From: Polaribacter sp. Hel1_85 | Lineage (GTDB): Bacteria > Bacteroidota > Bacteroidia > Flavobacteriales > Flavobacteriaceae | NCBI RefSeq assembly: GCF_000766795.1 | Contig: NZ_JPDS01000001.1 | Span: 1,307,001 to 1,371,000, forward strand | Reading direction: 5' to 3' | Length of the DNA: 64,000 nt | Part shown: positions 1-8,894 of the stretch, piece by piece | How the letters are laid out: each line of letters begins with the position of its first letter | How positions within the stretch are numbered: the first letter of the stretch is position 1 | Program-made: the position numbers and the translations under genes | The notes under the pieces: model-generated | The model's input: the letters and a program-made list of their open reading frames with translations, nothing else | What the model was told of the DNA's origin: nothing | Database searches by the model: none

Positions 1-497
1 AGACCATTAAATACAGAAAATAATGCACTTAAGAATGATGAAATTAATGCATAAATGATTCCTAATTTGTACTGACTTTCAAAACTAAAGATGATATAAA
101 GACCAAAAACTACAATTAAACCTAAAAGAATTTCTAATGGATTTATTTTCCTTCTAAAAAAAATAGGTTCTAGTAATGATGTAAAAAAAGCACCAGTACT
201 CATCGTTACCAAAGCAACAGAAACATTAGATACTTTGATCGCTTTAAAAAAGAAAACCCAATGCAACGCGATGATAACTCCTGTAATAAAAAACTTAAAA
301 ATTCCTTTTGAATCTACCTTAAATGACTTCTTTTTAAGAATAAAATAAAGTGCTATAAAAATAACTGCTAATGACATTCTATACCAAACTAACGGAATTG
401 CATCTAAGCTAATTAATGCTCCTAGAATGGCAGTAAAACCCCAAATAAAAACAATTAAATGTAGTATTAAATAATTTTTAAGTTTACTTTCTTGCAT
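1..497 (-). CDS. EamA/DMT-family transporter, C-terminus cut by window edge
   Basis: Reading the minus strand from an ATG at 497 gives a hydrophobic protein beginning MQESKLKNYLILHLIVFIWG, with about five membrane segments in the 165 residues present. The early 'FIWG' and 'VWYRMSLAV' stretches are typical of the ten-TM EamA drug/metabolite transporter family in the inner membrane. The substrate cannot be inferred. The first 14 bases overlap the end of the LptF/LptG-like gene, so it is probably translated as the last gene of the tgt run. The rest lies outside the window. Confidence 0.8.
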   Translation of the reverse strand, partial: MQESKLKNYLILHLIVFIWGFTAILGALISLDAIPLVWYRMSLAVIFIALYFILKKKSFKVDSKGIFKFFITGVIIALHWVFFFKAIKVSNVSVALVTMSTGAFFTSLLEPIFFRRKINPLEILLGLIVVFGLYIIFSFESQYKLGIIYALISSFLSALFSVFNG

Positions 498-1575
498 TTA
501 AGTATAAATAAATAGCCAAACACCCAAAAACAATATTTGGTATCCAAACGTACAAAAGGGAATTTACACCTGCAACAGCACCTAAAACTTCTGCAATTTT
601 CATTAAGAAGACATATAAAAACATAACACCAATACCAATTGCCAAATTAACACCTGTACCTCCTCTTCTTTTTCTAAAAGCTAAGGCAACAGCAATAATT
701 GTTAATATATATGACGCTACTGGTAAACTTGTTCTTTTATGAAATTCTACTAAATATGCATTTAAATTTTTAACACCTCTCTTTTTAGAAATATTAATAA
801 ATTCTTGTAATTCACCAGAAGGCATTTCTTGTGCCAATGCAGATTTATAAATTAAATCTTTAGGTGTAAAGTTAAAAACGGTATCCACCTTAGAGCCAGA
901 AAAAATACTATCTCTATCAGCATAAATTTTACGCAATTTCCAATTAGAAAGTTTAAACGTAGAATCTTTTTTATTGTAACTAATTCTGTTTGCTACTAAT
1001 TTTGATTTCAACTTTATTCCGTCATAAACTTCTGAAGTAAAATCATATCCAGAATTCCTTTCCGTATTAAAACTTCGTATAAAAATGTATGTACTATCTG
1101 TTAATTGCAAACTAAACTCTTTTACAGATTTTAATTCGTTTTTTTGTCTTGCACTATTAATGTATTCTCTTTCAAACTTTTTTCTTTCTTTACTACTACT
1201 AGGAACCACAAAATGGTTCATTGCTAGAGAAATAATAGTTATTAAAGTAGCACCTATAAAATAAGGATATAAAAAACGTGTAAAAGAAACTTTTGCATTT
1301 GTAATTGCAATGATTTCTGTATTATTAGATAGTTTAGAAGTAAATAAAATTACAGCAATAAATAATGCCAAAGGCATAAAAGTATTGGCATAATAAATTA
1401 TAAAATTCTTGTAATACTCGTCTACTATTTGGTAAAAACTTAAATCTGCATGTTCTAGAAAATTATCTATTTTCTCAGATATATCTATTGCAATTGCAAT
1501 AGGTATTAAGATTAATAAGGTAAACAAAAATGTTACCAAAAATCTTTTTAATATGTACCAATCTATAATTTTCAA
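484..1575 (-). CDS. lptG: LptF/LptG-family permease (YjgP/YjgQ)
   Basis: A 363-residue inner-membrane protein with a hydrophobic N-terminus (MKIIDWYILKRFLVTFLFTL), two more early TM segments, a soluble central domain of about 150 residues and three C-terminal TM segments. This is the layout of LptF/LptG, which with LptB forms the ABC exporter that extracts lipopolysaccharide from the inner membrane. Bacteroidota genomes usually carry two unlinked copies, so lptG rather than lptF is a best guess. It follows tgt by 21 bases and overlaps the EamA gene, indicating one transcript. Confidence 0.85.
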   Translation of the reverse strand: MKIIDWYILKRFLVTFLFTLLILIPIAIAIDISEKIDNFLEHADLSFYQIVDEYYKNFIIYYANTFMPLALFIAVILFTSKLSNNTEIIAITNAKVSFTRFLYPYFIGATLITIISLAMNHFVVPSSSKERKKFEREYINSARQKNELKSVKEFSLQLTDSTYIFIRSFNTERNSGYDFTSEVYDGIKLKSKLVANRISYNKKDSTFKLSNWKLRKIYADRDSIFSGSKVDTVFNFTPKDLIYKSALAQEMPSGELQEFINISKKRGVKNLNAYLVEFHKRTSLPVASYILTIIAVALAFRKRRGGTGVNLAIGIGVMFLYVFLMKIAEVLGAVAGVNSLLYVWIPNIVFGCLAIYLYLNARK

Positions 1576-1596
1576 AAGAGTCTCTGAATTTTATTT

Positions 1597-2727
1597 TTAC
1601 AAACGATTATCCATTTGTTTTACCATTTTATCTTTCCATTCTCTAAAATCTCCTGCTAAAATATGTTTTCTTGCTTCGCGAGTTAGCCAAACATAAAAAC
1701 CTAAATTATGTATAGAAGCAATTTGTTTTCCTAACATTTCTTTAGCAGCAAAAAGGTGACGCAAATAGGCTTTAGAGTACATAGTATCTACCCATGTAAT
1801 TCCCATATCGTCAATAGGAGAAAAATCTTCTGCCCATTTTTTATTTTTAATATTGATAGAACCATGTGCAGTAAACAACATACCATTTCTGGCATTTCTT
1901 GTTGGCATTACACAATCGAACATATCTATACCTAAAGCAATGTTTTCTAAAATGTTAATTGGTGTACCAACTCCCATTAAATATCTTGGTTTGTCTTCTG
2001 GCAAAATTTCTGTAACAACTTCTGTCATTGCATACATTTCTTCTGCTGGTTCACCTACAGAAAGACCTCCAATTGCATTTGCTTTCTGACCAGAATTTGC
2101 AATATATTCTGCAGATTGTCTACGCAAATCTTTATAGGTACTTCCTTGAACAATTGGCATAAATGTTTGCTCAAAACCGTATTTAAAAGGCAATTTATCT
2201 AAATGATTTATACATCTATCTAACCATCTATGTGTCATATGCATAGATCGTTTTGCGTAATTATAATCGCAAGGATAAGGTGTACATTCATCAAAAGCCA
2301 TAATGATATCTGCACCAATTGTACGCTGCGTTTCCATTACGTTTTCTGGTGTAAAAAAGTGCATAGAACCATCTATATGACTTTTAAACTTTACGCCTTC
2401 TTCGTTAATTTTTCTTCTACCAGAGAGTGAATATACTTGGTAACCACCAGAATCTGTTAAGATATTTCTATCCCAATTCATAAACTTATGTAAACCACCA
2501 GCTTTTTCTAAAATATCTAAACCTGGACGTAAATATAAATGATAAGTGTTTCCTAAAATTATATCTGGATTTATTTCGTTTTTTAATTCTGTTTGATGTA
2601 CTCCTTTTACGGTTCCAACAGTTCCCACTGGCATAAATATTGGAGTTTCTATTTCTCCATGATCAGTAGTTATAACTCCTGCTCTTGCCTTAGATTTTGG
2701 GTCGGTAATTTTTAAGTCGAATTTCAT
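1597..2727 (-). CDS. tgt: Queuine/preQ1 tRNA-guanine transglycosylase
   Basis: Exchanges guanine-34 for a queuosine precursor in GUN-anticodon tRNAs. The 376-residue protein has the TIM-barrel signatures LTDSGGYQVYSL, VQGSTYKDLR, GGLSVGEP and the catalytic region MFDCVMPTRNARNG. I take the ATG at 2727 (MKFDLKITDP) rather than an upstream TTG, because that TTG is part of a -7 promoter box. The C-terminal part aligned to the usual zinc site reads IDDMGITWVDTMYSKAYL: all three expected cysteines of CxCxxC are absent while the later IHN histidine remains. From memory this loss is common in Bacteroidota. It heads the tgt-lptG-EamA run. Confidence 0.95.
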   Translation of the reverse strand: MKFDLKITDPKSKARAGVITTDHGEIETPIFMPVGTVGTVKGVHQTELKNEINPDIILGNTYHLYLRPGLDILEKAGGLHKFMNWDRNILTDSGGYQVYSLSGRRKINEEGVKFKSHIDGSMHFFTPENVMETQRTIGADIIMAFDECTPYPCDYNYAKRSMHMTHRWLDRCINHLDKLPFKYGFEQTFMPIVQGSTYKDLRRQSAEYIANSGQKANAIGGLSVGEPAEEMYAMTEVVTEILPEDKPRYLMGVGTPINILENIALGIDMFDCVMPTRNARNGMLFTAHGSINIKNKKWAEDFSPIDDMGITWVDTMYSKAYLRHLFAAKEMLGKQIASIHNLGFYVWLTREARKHILAGDFREWKDKMVKQMDNRL

Positions 2728-2733
2728 TGTCGT

Positions 2734-2741
2734 CAAAGATA
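2734..2741 (-). promoter_or_regulatory. -7 promoter box for tgt (TATCTTTG)
   Basis: Exact match to the Bacteroidota sigma-70 -7 consensus TAnnTTTG on the minus strand. Only six bases separate it from the tgt ATG at 2727, so transcription would start at or next to the start codon. No convincing -33 TTG is seen. Confidence 0.5.
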
Positions 2742-2813
2742 ATACTATTTAAAGATTGAAAAATTAAAAGATTCTTAAAAGTAGTCTGTGAATGCTAATT
2801 GTTTGTAAAAATG

Positions 2814-2899
2814 TGCGTTAAGGATTGAACGACTTGTTTGAGCTCTTTTTGTTTTTACAAAAAAGCGAGTAGTGAAAGCCTGACCTGAAAGGTAACGCC
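2814..2899. repeat. Dispersed structured intergenic repeat, copy 1
   Basis: An 86-base element bounded by GCGTTA (2815-2820) and its inverse TAACGC (2893-2898), with an inner stem CTTTTTGT / ACAAAAAAG followed by GCGAGTAGTGAAAGC. A second copy with the same order of blocks lies at 31491-31603. It sits just behind the rluF stop codon and ahead of the tgt promoter. Whether it acts as RNA (3'-end hairpin) or DNA is unknown. Confidence 0.75.
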
Positions 2900-2908
2900 C
2901 AAAAAAAA

Positions 2909-3799
2909 TTACCAGCGTTTCTTTTTTGATGAAAAACCAGATTTTTTCTTTTTATTTTTTGGTGATGACTTTCTGAAAGAAGCACTTTTTTTGTTGAAAT
3001 CGTTTTTGGTAGGTGCTTGTTTTCTCTTTGGTTTTTGCGCTTTTGGTTTTTCTTTAACCACAGAAGCTTCTTCGGTTTTAGAGGAAGTAGAAATCATTTT
3101 ATTGATTTCTTTCATTTCTTCTTCTGTGAGTTCGCGCCAATCTCCTGCTTGTAAATAACCTAACTCAACATTCATTATTCGAGTTCGTTTTAACTTAGTT
3201 ACTTCGTAATCTAAGTATTCGCACATTCTTCTAATTTGACGGTTTAAACCTTGTGTTAAAACAATTTTAAAGATTTTATCGCTTACTTTTTCTACCAAAC
3301 AGTTTTTAGTAACTGTACCTAAAATAGGAATTCCGCTTCCCATTTTTTGTATAAAAGCATCTGTAATAGATTTATTTACAGTTACAAAGTATTCTTTTTC
3401 GTGATTGTTTCCTGCTCGTAAGATTTTGTTGACAATATCTCCATCATTTGTCAGAAAAATTAACCCTTCTGATGGTTTGTCTAAACGTCCAATTGGAAAC
3501 AGTCTTTCTGGATAATTAACGTGTTTTACAATATTGTTTGGTTCTCTTTCATCTGTAGTAGAAACGATTCCTACAGGTTTATTTAGAGCAATATATAAGG
3601 TTGTATTTTTTGGTTTTACAATTCTACCATCTAATTTTACAACATCTTTTTTACCTACTCTGTTTCCTAATTGAGTTGGTTTACCATTTATTGTAACTCT
3701 ACCTTCGTTTATAAATCTTTCTGCCTCTCTACGTGAGCAAATACCAGAAGAACTTATGTACTTATTAAGGTTTGTAGATTGTTGATTATTTTTATCCAA
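2909..3799 (-). CDS. rluF: 23S rRNA pseudouridine synthase, RluF type
   Basis: Isomerises uridine to pseudouridine in 23S rRNA. The 296-residue protein has an N-terminal S4 RNA-binding domain ([15 protein letters not shown], residues about 16-60), the catalytic [18 protein letters not shown] with the active Asp, and [20 protein letters not shown], which resembles RluF more than RsuA or RluB. The last 60 residues are a Lys/Ser-rich tail, common in flavobacterial homologues and likely RNA-binding. The start codon is TTG; a -7 box lies 16 bases upstream and no nearby ATG fits. It is monocistronic, with the intergenic repeat directly after its stop codon. Confidence 0.88.
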   Translation of the reverse strand: MDKNNQQSTNLNKYISSSGICSRREAERFINEGRVTINGKPTQLGNRVGKKDVVKLDGRIVKPKNTTLYIALNKPVGIVSTTDEREPNNIVKHVNYPERLFPIGRLDKPSEGLIFLTNDGDIVNKILRAGNNHEKEYFVTVNKSITDAFIQKMGSGIPILGTVTKNCLVEKVSDKIFKIVLTQGLNRQIRRMCEYLDYEVTKLKRTRIMNVELGYLQAGDWRELTEEEMKEINKMISTSSKTEEASVVKEKPKAQKPKRKQAPTKNDFNKKSASFRKSSPKNKKKKSGFSSKKKRW

Positions 3800-3815
3800 A
3801 GAAAAATATTTTGAA

Positions 3816-3823
3816 CAAAAGTA
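3816..3823 (-). promoter_or_regulatory. -7 promoter box for rluF (TACTTTTG)
   Basis: TAnnTTTG match on the minus strand, 16 bases ahead of the TTG start codon at 3799. Its position supports that unusual start. Confidence 0.5.
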
Positions 3824-3843
3824 AGTATAAGATTATAATTTTA

Positions 3844-5088
3844 TTAATCTATTTTCTTTTTATTAAACCATTTACCAACAAAGTTTAAGTTTAAGGTTAT
3901 CTTATGAAAATTATCTTCAATTAATCTACTATCTACAGTACCTTCTCTACCATAAGAATAAGAAATATTAAAATTGTCATTACTATATTTTTTCATTGGT
4001 AAACCTAAACCAAAAGAGATAAAATAACTATCTATTTGCTGATTAGAAATTTTAAGAAAACCTGTATTATAATTAAACCCTAGTCTGTATTTTATATTTG
4101 AAGCATATTTAAACTTGTCTTTTGCAAACGTATATTCTATTCCAAAAGCATAAATAGATTGGTTTGCATAACTTTCGTTATTTTGATTTTGATTGGTTTC
4201 TCCCCACAATAATTTTCTATAATCTAAACTGGTTGTTATTTTTTTATTGATAACTGATGTTATTCCTAACCCATAAGAAAAAGGAAGTTCAAAATTATCT
4301 AACTCATTTTCAATTTCATCTTCAATAGCTAAAGATGATCCACTAGAGGTTGTTTTGTAAGATGATCTTGTTTGTGTTCCGCTTAAAGATGATGGCAGTT
4401 CTAATGTACCTCCAATGGTTGTTTTAAATTTATCTAAGTTTAAAACATCGAACTGAAAACCTGTTTTTAATTTTACTCCAGAATAATGATTTTGATCACT
4501 AATAGAAACATAAGAACCTGTGTAAACTTGTTTTTCTTGATTTATAGACCCGAAAAGAAAAGAAATATCTACACCTAAAGAAAAGTTTTTAAACACTTTA
4601 TAACCAGAAGAAATATAGAATTTATTTAATCCGCCTTCTCCTGTAATTCTTGTAATATATGTATCTGTAGAACCTTCTATAGCGCTTTCTATATCTATAT
4701 TATAACCAGATTTTGTATAAGGCAATAAACCAATACTCATTCCTAAATTTTGTTTTATAGGAAATGCAATTGCTATATGAGAAATATTACCATTACTATT
4801 GGTTTCGCTAGTTGTATTCGTTTTTAAAGTTGAATAAGTTCCGTTTAAACCAAACTCGTACAAAAATGATTTTTGTAAAATATTACCCAAACTTGCTGGG
4901 TTATAAATGTTAATTTGAAATGGGTTTGATTGCGCAATACCTGTATTTCCTAAACCTGTTAAACCTCCTGTTGCTGTTTTATTTTCTACTCCTAAACCAA
5001 ATAATGAATATGGTGAATTTGTATTACTTTGACTAAAAATAAAGTTTGTGGAAACTAAAAGTACTATTAATAATATTTTCTTCTGCAT
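3844..5088 (-). CDS. Outer-membrane protein of flavobacterial 'NSPYS' type, function unknown
   Basis: A 414-residue protein with a clear signal peptide (MQKKILLIVLLVSTNFIFSQ) followed by NSPYSLFGLG, a start shared by a family of Bacteroidota outer-membrane proteins resembling the OmpP1/FadL fold. The rest alternates amphipathic strands with Gly- and aromatic-rich turns and ends in strand-like LNLNFVGKWF, consistent with a beta-barrel. Its ATG is one base after the stop of the DUF4270 gene, so the two are translationally coupled and probably act together at the outer membrane. No substrate can be named. Confidence 0.7.
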   Translation of the reverse strand: MQKKILLIVLLVSTNFIFSQSNTNSPYSLFGLGVENKTATGGLTGLGNTGIAQSNPFQINIYNPASLGNILQKSFLYEFGLNGTYSTLKTNTTSETNSNGNISHIAIAFPIKQNLGMSIGLLPYTKSGYNIDIESAIEGSTDTYITRITGEGGLNKFYISSGYKVFKNFSLGVDISFLFGSINQEKQVYTGSYVSISDQNHYSGVKLKTGFQFDVLNLDKFKTTIGGTLELPSSLSGTQTRSSYKTTSSGSSLAIEDEIENELDNFELPFSYGLGITSVINKKITTSLDYRKLLWGETNQNQNNESYANQSIYAFGIEYTFAKDKFKYASNIKYRLGFNYNTGFLKISNQQIDSYFISFGLGLPMKKYSNDNFNISYSYGREGTVDSRLIEDNFHKITLNLNFVGKWFNKKKID

Positions 5089-5089
5089 C

Positions 5090-6409
5090 TTAATAGTTTA
5101 AATATTTTACTGATAATTTTACTTCGTTATTGGTATCTGCATTATTTTCTATAACCATGTTATTTACATGGTTTGTATAATCTGCATATTGAATCATTAA
5201 AGCATAATTTAAGTCTTCGTCAGAAAATAATATTTGTTCTACAAAACCACTTAAGTCTATAGAATAGTAAGTGTTTGCATTAAATTCATCTTCTCCTTGA
5301 CTTAAAACAGCATCAGCAACATTACCATCTAAATCTGTTAGCTGCTGTATAATTCTGTTTTTATGATCTACTACATAAACAGTTAATGTTTCTGGTAATG
5401 GATTATTTTCATCATAACTTCCTTTTAAAGGATTAAAAGTTAATGCTGCACTTAATACTGTTGCGTTTTCAGAGAGTTCTGAGAGTCTTTTTATTGATGG
5501 AATTTCTATTCTTGCTGTAATACCTGTTCCTGCTTGGGTAAAAATTAAATTTTCTGTTTCATCACTCAATTTAACTTCTTCTCCGTCTTCAAAATCATTT
5601 AGAATAGTAGTTGATGAATCTGTATTAATTTCATTAAACTGTTTTGCAGCACTAGAAATTACAAAATCTACATAATAATTGTTGTCTTCACTGTCATCGT
5701 CATTAATAGTATAATACAAACGCATGCTAGAATTACCAACTGTACTTTCTGTTGTTTGAGCATTAAATCCTAAAACATGGTTATCATTTGTAACATCAGG
5801 AACAATCGCTAGCCCTTTAAAATACTGTAAAAAATCGTCTGTATTATTAATATTATTGTCCACAATTTTATCGAAAATTTCTTTACCTAAAACATCATCC
5901 ATTTTAATAAAAAGAGAATCTGTTGCCTTATTTGGCTTTGGTATAAATGAAATTTCTCCTAAAATTGCAGTCTCATAATCTAAAGAAGATGTATTGTAAA
6001 AACTATCTCCTTCTTCTGGTTCTACCGTTTCTGTAATTCTATGTAATTTATAGGTTTGTATTTTTGTAGTATCTCCATAATAGTAATTATCATAATTTAA
6101 AATCATCCCTATAGAATCATAAACTGCATCATCATCTATAGAAAAACTAGAGGTAATTAATTGCAAATAAGATTTTGAAGATAAAACTCCTAAATTTTCG
6201 TCTTTTACATTTCCTAATAAAATTCTATTAGTACCAGAAGTTATGATAGAATCTAATTTAGAAGTTCCTGCTTTTATAGAAAATGTATCTATAACTCTAA
6301 CCTGAATATTGTTTTCAACAAAATCATTTCCAACTTCATAAATAGTATCATCTGTAGCACAAGACGCTATAAAGACAAGACTTATAATACCAATAATAAA
6401 ATACCTCAT
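5090..6409 (-). CDS. DUF4270 family lipoprotein
   Basis: A surface or periplasmic lipoprotein of 439 residues. The start chosen is the ATG at 6409 (MRYFIIGIISLVFIASCATD), which gives a compact lipoprotein signal with the lipidated Cys near residue 17. The longer open frame to 6448 begins upstream of a -7 box at 6425-6432 and would put a hydrophobic string before the signal. The order of features (YEVGNDFVENN, DTFSIKAGTSKLDS, a C-terminal jelly-roll-like region ending in VKYLNY) is that of DUF4270. It is first in a two-gene unit with the downstream outer-membrane protein. The biochemical role of the family is not known to me. Confidence 0.8.
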   Translation of the reverse strand: MRYFIIGIISLVFIASCATDDTIYEVGNDFVENNIQVRVIDTFSIKAGTSKLDSIITSGTNRILLGNVKDENLGVLSSKSYLQLITSSFSIDDDAVYDSIGMILNYDNYYYGDTTKIQTYKLHRITETVEPEEGDSFYNTSSLDYETAILGEISFIPKPNKATDSLFIKMDDVLGKEIFDKIVDNNINNTDDFLQYFKGLAIVPDVTNDNHVLGFNAQTTESTVGNSSMRLYYTINDDDSEDNNYYVDFVISSAAKQFNEINTDSSTTILNDFEDGEEVKLSDETENLIFTQAGTGITARIEIPSIKRLSELSENATVLSAALTFNPLKGSYDENNPLPETLTVYVVDHKNRIIQQLTDLDGNVADAVLSQGEDEFNANTYYSIDLSGFVEQILFSDEDLNYALMIQYADYTNHVNNMVIENNADTNNEVKLSVKYLNY

Positions 6410-6424
6410 TTTACTTTTTTTCAA

Positions 6425-6432
6425 CAAAAGTA
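6425..6432 (-). promoter_or_regulatory. -7 promoter box for the DUF4270 unit (TACTTTTG)
   Basis: TAnnTTTG match 15 bases upstream of the ATG at 6409. It decides the start codon, because the alternative start at 6448 would lie upstream of the promoter. Confidence 0.5.
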
Positions 6433-6640
6433 TTAGGGTATGTATCACAAGAAATCATAAAATATATGAACTGCCCTTTTTTATAGACTTACCTATAAAA
6501 AACACCTTTAAAACCTAGAATTAACACCTTTTAAGAAAATTAACATTTGGTTTACATGTTTATCTATAAAATACCCCTGTTTGTCTATTTCGTACTATTT
6601 TGAATTAAATAGCTTTTAGGTTTGCTGAATAATTAAAGAA

Positions 6641-7672
6641 ATGAATAAATTAAATCTAATGAAAAAAACAAATTTAATACAAAAGAGTAAAATTCTCTTT
6701 TTAGCAACACTAATAATTTCTCTATTATTTGTAAGCTGTAGTGATGATGATGACGATGATGATGAATATGGAAACTGGGTAGAAAGTTCAACTTTTGATG
6801 GAAATTCTAGAGCAAATTCTGTAAGCTTCACTATTGGTACAAAAGGATATTTAGTAACAGGTTATGATGGAGATGACTATTTATCAGACACTTGGGAATA
6901 TAATTCTGAAGGAGATTATTGGGTAGAAAAAGCACCATTTCCAGGAGCAGCAAGAAGCGCAGCAGTTGGTTTTTCTATAAATGGAAAAGGGTATTTAGGT
7001 ACTGGTTATAATGATGATGACGAGGAATTAAAAGATTTTTGGGAATATGACCCAACATCAGATACTTGGATACAAAAAGCAGATTTTGGTGGAACAGCAA
7101 GATATGGTGCCATAGGTTTTGCTATTGGAAATGATGGATATATTGGTACTGGTTATGATGGAAGTGAACAAAAAGATTTCTGGAAATATGATGTTGCTAC
7201 AGATTCTTGGGAACAATCTGTTGGTTTTGGTGGACAAAAACGTAAAGATGCCTCTGTTTTTATTATTGATGATGTTGCTTACATTGGTTTAGGAATTCAT
7301 AATGGAAGTTATGAAGAAGATTTCTACTCTTTTGATGGTTCTAATTGGACAAGATTAACAGATTTAGACGATGATGATGATGATGATGACGATTACGAAG
7401 TTTTATTAAGTAGTGGTGCAGCATTTTCTATGAATGGTTTAGGTTATGTAACAACAGGAATCTCTGGAGCTATCACAACAGAAAGTTGGTCTTATGATCC
7501 TTTAACAGATACTTGGGAAGAAGTACCTGTATTTGAAGGTTCTGCAAGACAAAATGCTTCTGCTTTTACTTTTAGTGATAAAGCTTTTGTTTTAATGGGA
7601 AGAAGTGGTAGTTACTATTTTGATGATGTTTGGGAATTTAAACCAGATGAATTAGAAAACGAAGATGATTAA
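6641..7672 (+). CDS. Kelch-repeat lipoprotein with two poly-Asp tracts
   Basis: A 343-residue lipoprotein: a signal ending in LLFVSCS with the lipid Cys near residue 33, then seven Asp residues. It carries five or six kelch blades, each with a G-Y-x-G-T-G-Y strand and a D-x-W-x-Y-(D/N)-P-x-x-D-x-W turn (for example DFWEYDPTSDTW and ESWSYDPLTDTW), predicting a beta-propeller outside the inner membrane. A second run of nine Asp encoded by GAT/GAC repeats sits inside the propeller near residue 245. A second in-frame ATG at 6659 (MKKTNLIQ) is an equally good start. Ligand unknown. Confidence 0.8.
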   Translation: MNKLNLMKKTNLIQKSKILFLATLIISLLFVSCSDDDDDDDEYGNWVESSTFDGNSRANSVSFTIGTKGYLVTGYDGDDYLSDTWEYNSEGDYWVEKAPFPGAARSAAVGFSINGKGYLGTGYNDDDEELKDFWEYDPTSDTWIQKADFGGTARYGAIGFAIGNDGYIGTGYDGSEQKDFWKYDVATDSWEQSVGFGGQKRKDASVFIIDDVAYIGLGIHNGSYEEDFYSFDGSNWTRLTDLDDDDDDDDDYEVLLSSGAAFSMNGLGYVTTGISGAITTESWSYDPLTDTWEEVPVFEGSARQNASAFTFSDKAFVLMGRSGSYYFDDVWEFKPDELENEDD

Positions 7673-7697
7673 TTTATATCTAAAATAATATTTATCT

Positions 7698-7737
7698 GTT
7701 AAAGACTAACGAACTAATAAGTACGTTAGTCTTTAAC
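7698..7737 (+). terminator. Rho-independent terminator after the kelch gene
   Basis: Perfect 14-bp stem GTTAAAGACTAACG / CGTTAGTCTTTAAC with a 12-base loop, followed by a T-rich run. Confidence 0.85.
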
Positions 7738-7820
7738 TTTTTACTTTTTTATGAAAAATACAACAGTATTTTGTGAGTTTTTTAAGAATACAACCTTATA
7801 ATTTTGTAACATTCTAAACA

Positions 7821-8894
7821 ATGATAGAATTGAACATTTATAAAAAAAAATCATCAATATTAATTATTCATATTTTACTATGGATAATTATTTTTGCTAT
7901 TAGTGCATCTCAAATTTATATGAAAATAGGTGTAATTCCTAATGACTTTTATTTAAGATTCAGTCTATTTTTTATTGCATTTTATTTAAACTACCACATA
8001 TTTGTACCCAAATTATTACTTAAAAAAGAATTTCTTTTATACATAGTTACAGTATTAATTTTTAGCATACTATTTGTATTTATTATAGAGTATGTAATTC
8101 CTAAACCCATAAATTTTGGCCCAGGAAATAGAATACCACGAGATTTTCCTCCAGGTTCTGAAAACGGATTTTTCTTTTTTAGATCTTTCCCAATGTTGGT
8201 ATTGCTTTTGTTATTTTTTACATTAAGCACAAGTATAAAATTAGGGATTGAATGGTATAAAACTGAAAAAGAAAAAGTAATTATAGAGTCTCAAAAAGTG
8301 AATTCTGAACTCTCTTTTTTAAAAGCACAATTAAATCCTCATTTTTTGTTTAACACTTTAAATAGCATTTATGCATTGGCAAATAAAAAATCTGACAACA
8401 CAACTGAAGCTATTGTAACCTTATCTGAATTAATGCGGTACTCAATTTATGAAGCCAATGAAAACATGGTTTCTTTAGAAAAAGAAATAGAACATCTTAA
8501 AAATTATATTTCATTGCAATTACTTCGTCTTAAAGATTCTAGTGGAGTAAGAGTAAATATACATGGAATTCTAAATTATAAAATAGAACCTCTATTACTC
8601 ATATCTTTTATCGAAAATGCCTTTAAATACGGAACAGATTTTAGAGGAAAAACTGATATCAGAATTAAAATCACCATAAAAAATGATGAGCTTAACCTAT
8701 ATGTTTACAACACAGCTTCTCATCAAAAAACAAAAAAAGAAAACTCTGGTATTGGTTTAGAAAACATAAAAAATAGATTGAATTTATTGTATCCAAATAC
8801 ACATTCTTTAGAAATAATAGATGATAAAAAATCTTACACAGTTAATTTAATACTAAAACTAAAAAACAATAAAAATGAGATGTATAATTATTGA
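7821..8894 (+). CDS. LytS-type sensor histidine kinase
   Basis: An inner-membrane sensor kinase of 357 residues. The first 140 residues hold four predicted membrane segments, then a short linker and the His_kinase domain with KAQLNPHFLFNTLNSIYALA, whose phospho-accepting His is residue 174. The C-terminal ATPase part shows ISFIENAFKYG (N-box) and NSGIGLENIKNRL (G-box). There is no large extracytoplasmic sensor, so the signal is probably sensed in or near the membrane. The gene overlaps the next by 20 bases (8875-8894), as expected for a cognate response regulator. Confidence 0.93.
   Translation: MIELNIYKKKSSILIIHILLWIIIFAISASQIYMKIGVIPNDFYLRFSLFFIAFYLNYHIFVPKLLLKKEFLLYIVTVLIFSILFVFIIEYVIPKPINFGPGNRIPRDFPPGSENGFFFFRSFPMLVLLLLFFTLSTSIKLGIEWYKTEKEKVIIESQKVNSELSFLKAQLNPHFLFNTLNSIYALANKKSDNTTEAIVTLSELMRYSIYEANENMVSLEKEIEHLKNYISLQLLRLKDSSGVRVNIHGILNYKIEPLLLISFIENAFKYGTDFRGKTDIRIKITIKNDELNLYVYNTASHQKTKKENSGIGLENIKNRLNLLYPNTHSLEIIDDKKSYTVNLILKLKNNKNEMYNY

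Noticed and set aside
2734..2736. TTG start for tgt giving an N-terminal MTT extension
   Set aside because: The TTG is part of the TAnnTTTG promoter box, and the following ATG gives the usual N-terminus.
6410..6448. Longer N-terminus for the DUF4270 lipoprotein
   Set aside because: It starts upstream of the promoter box and disrupts the lipoprotein signal.
6616..6831. Minus-strand frame with a poly-Ser run opposite the kelch gene start
   Set aside because: The Ser run is the reverse complement of the poly-Asp codons; no signals support it.
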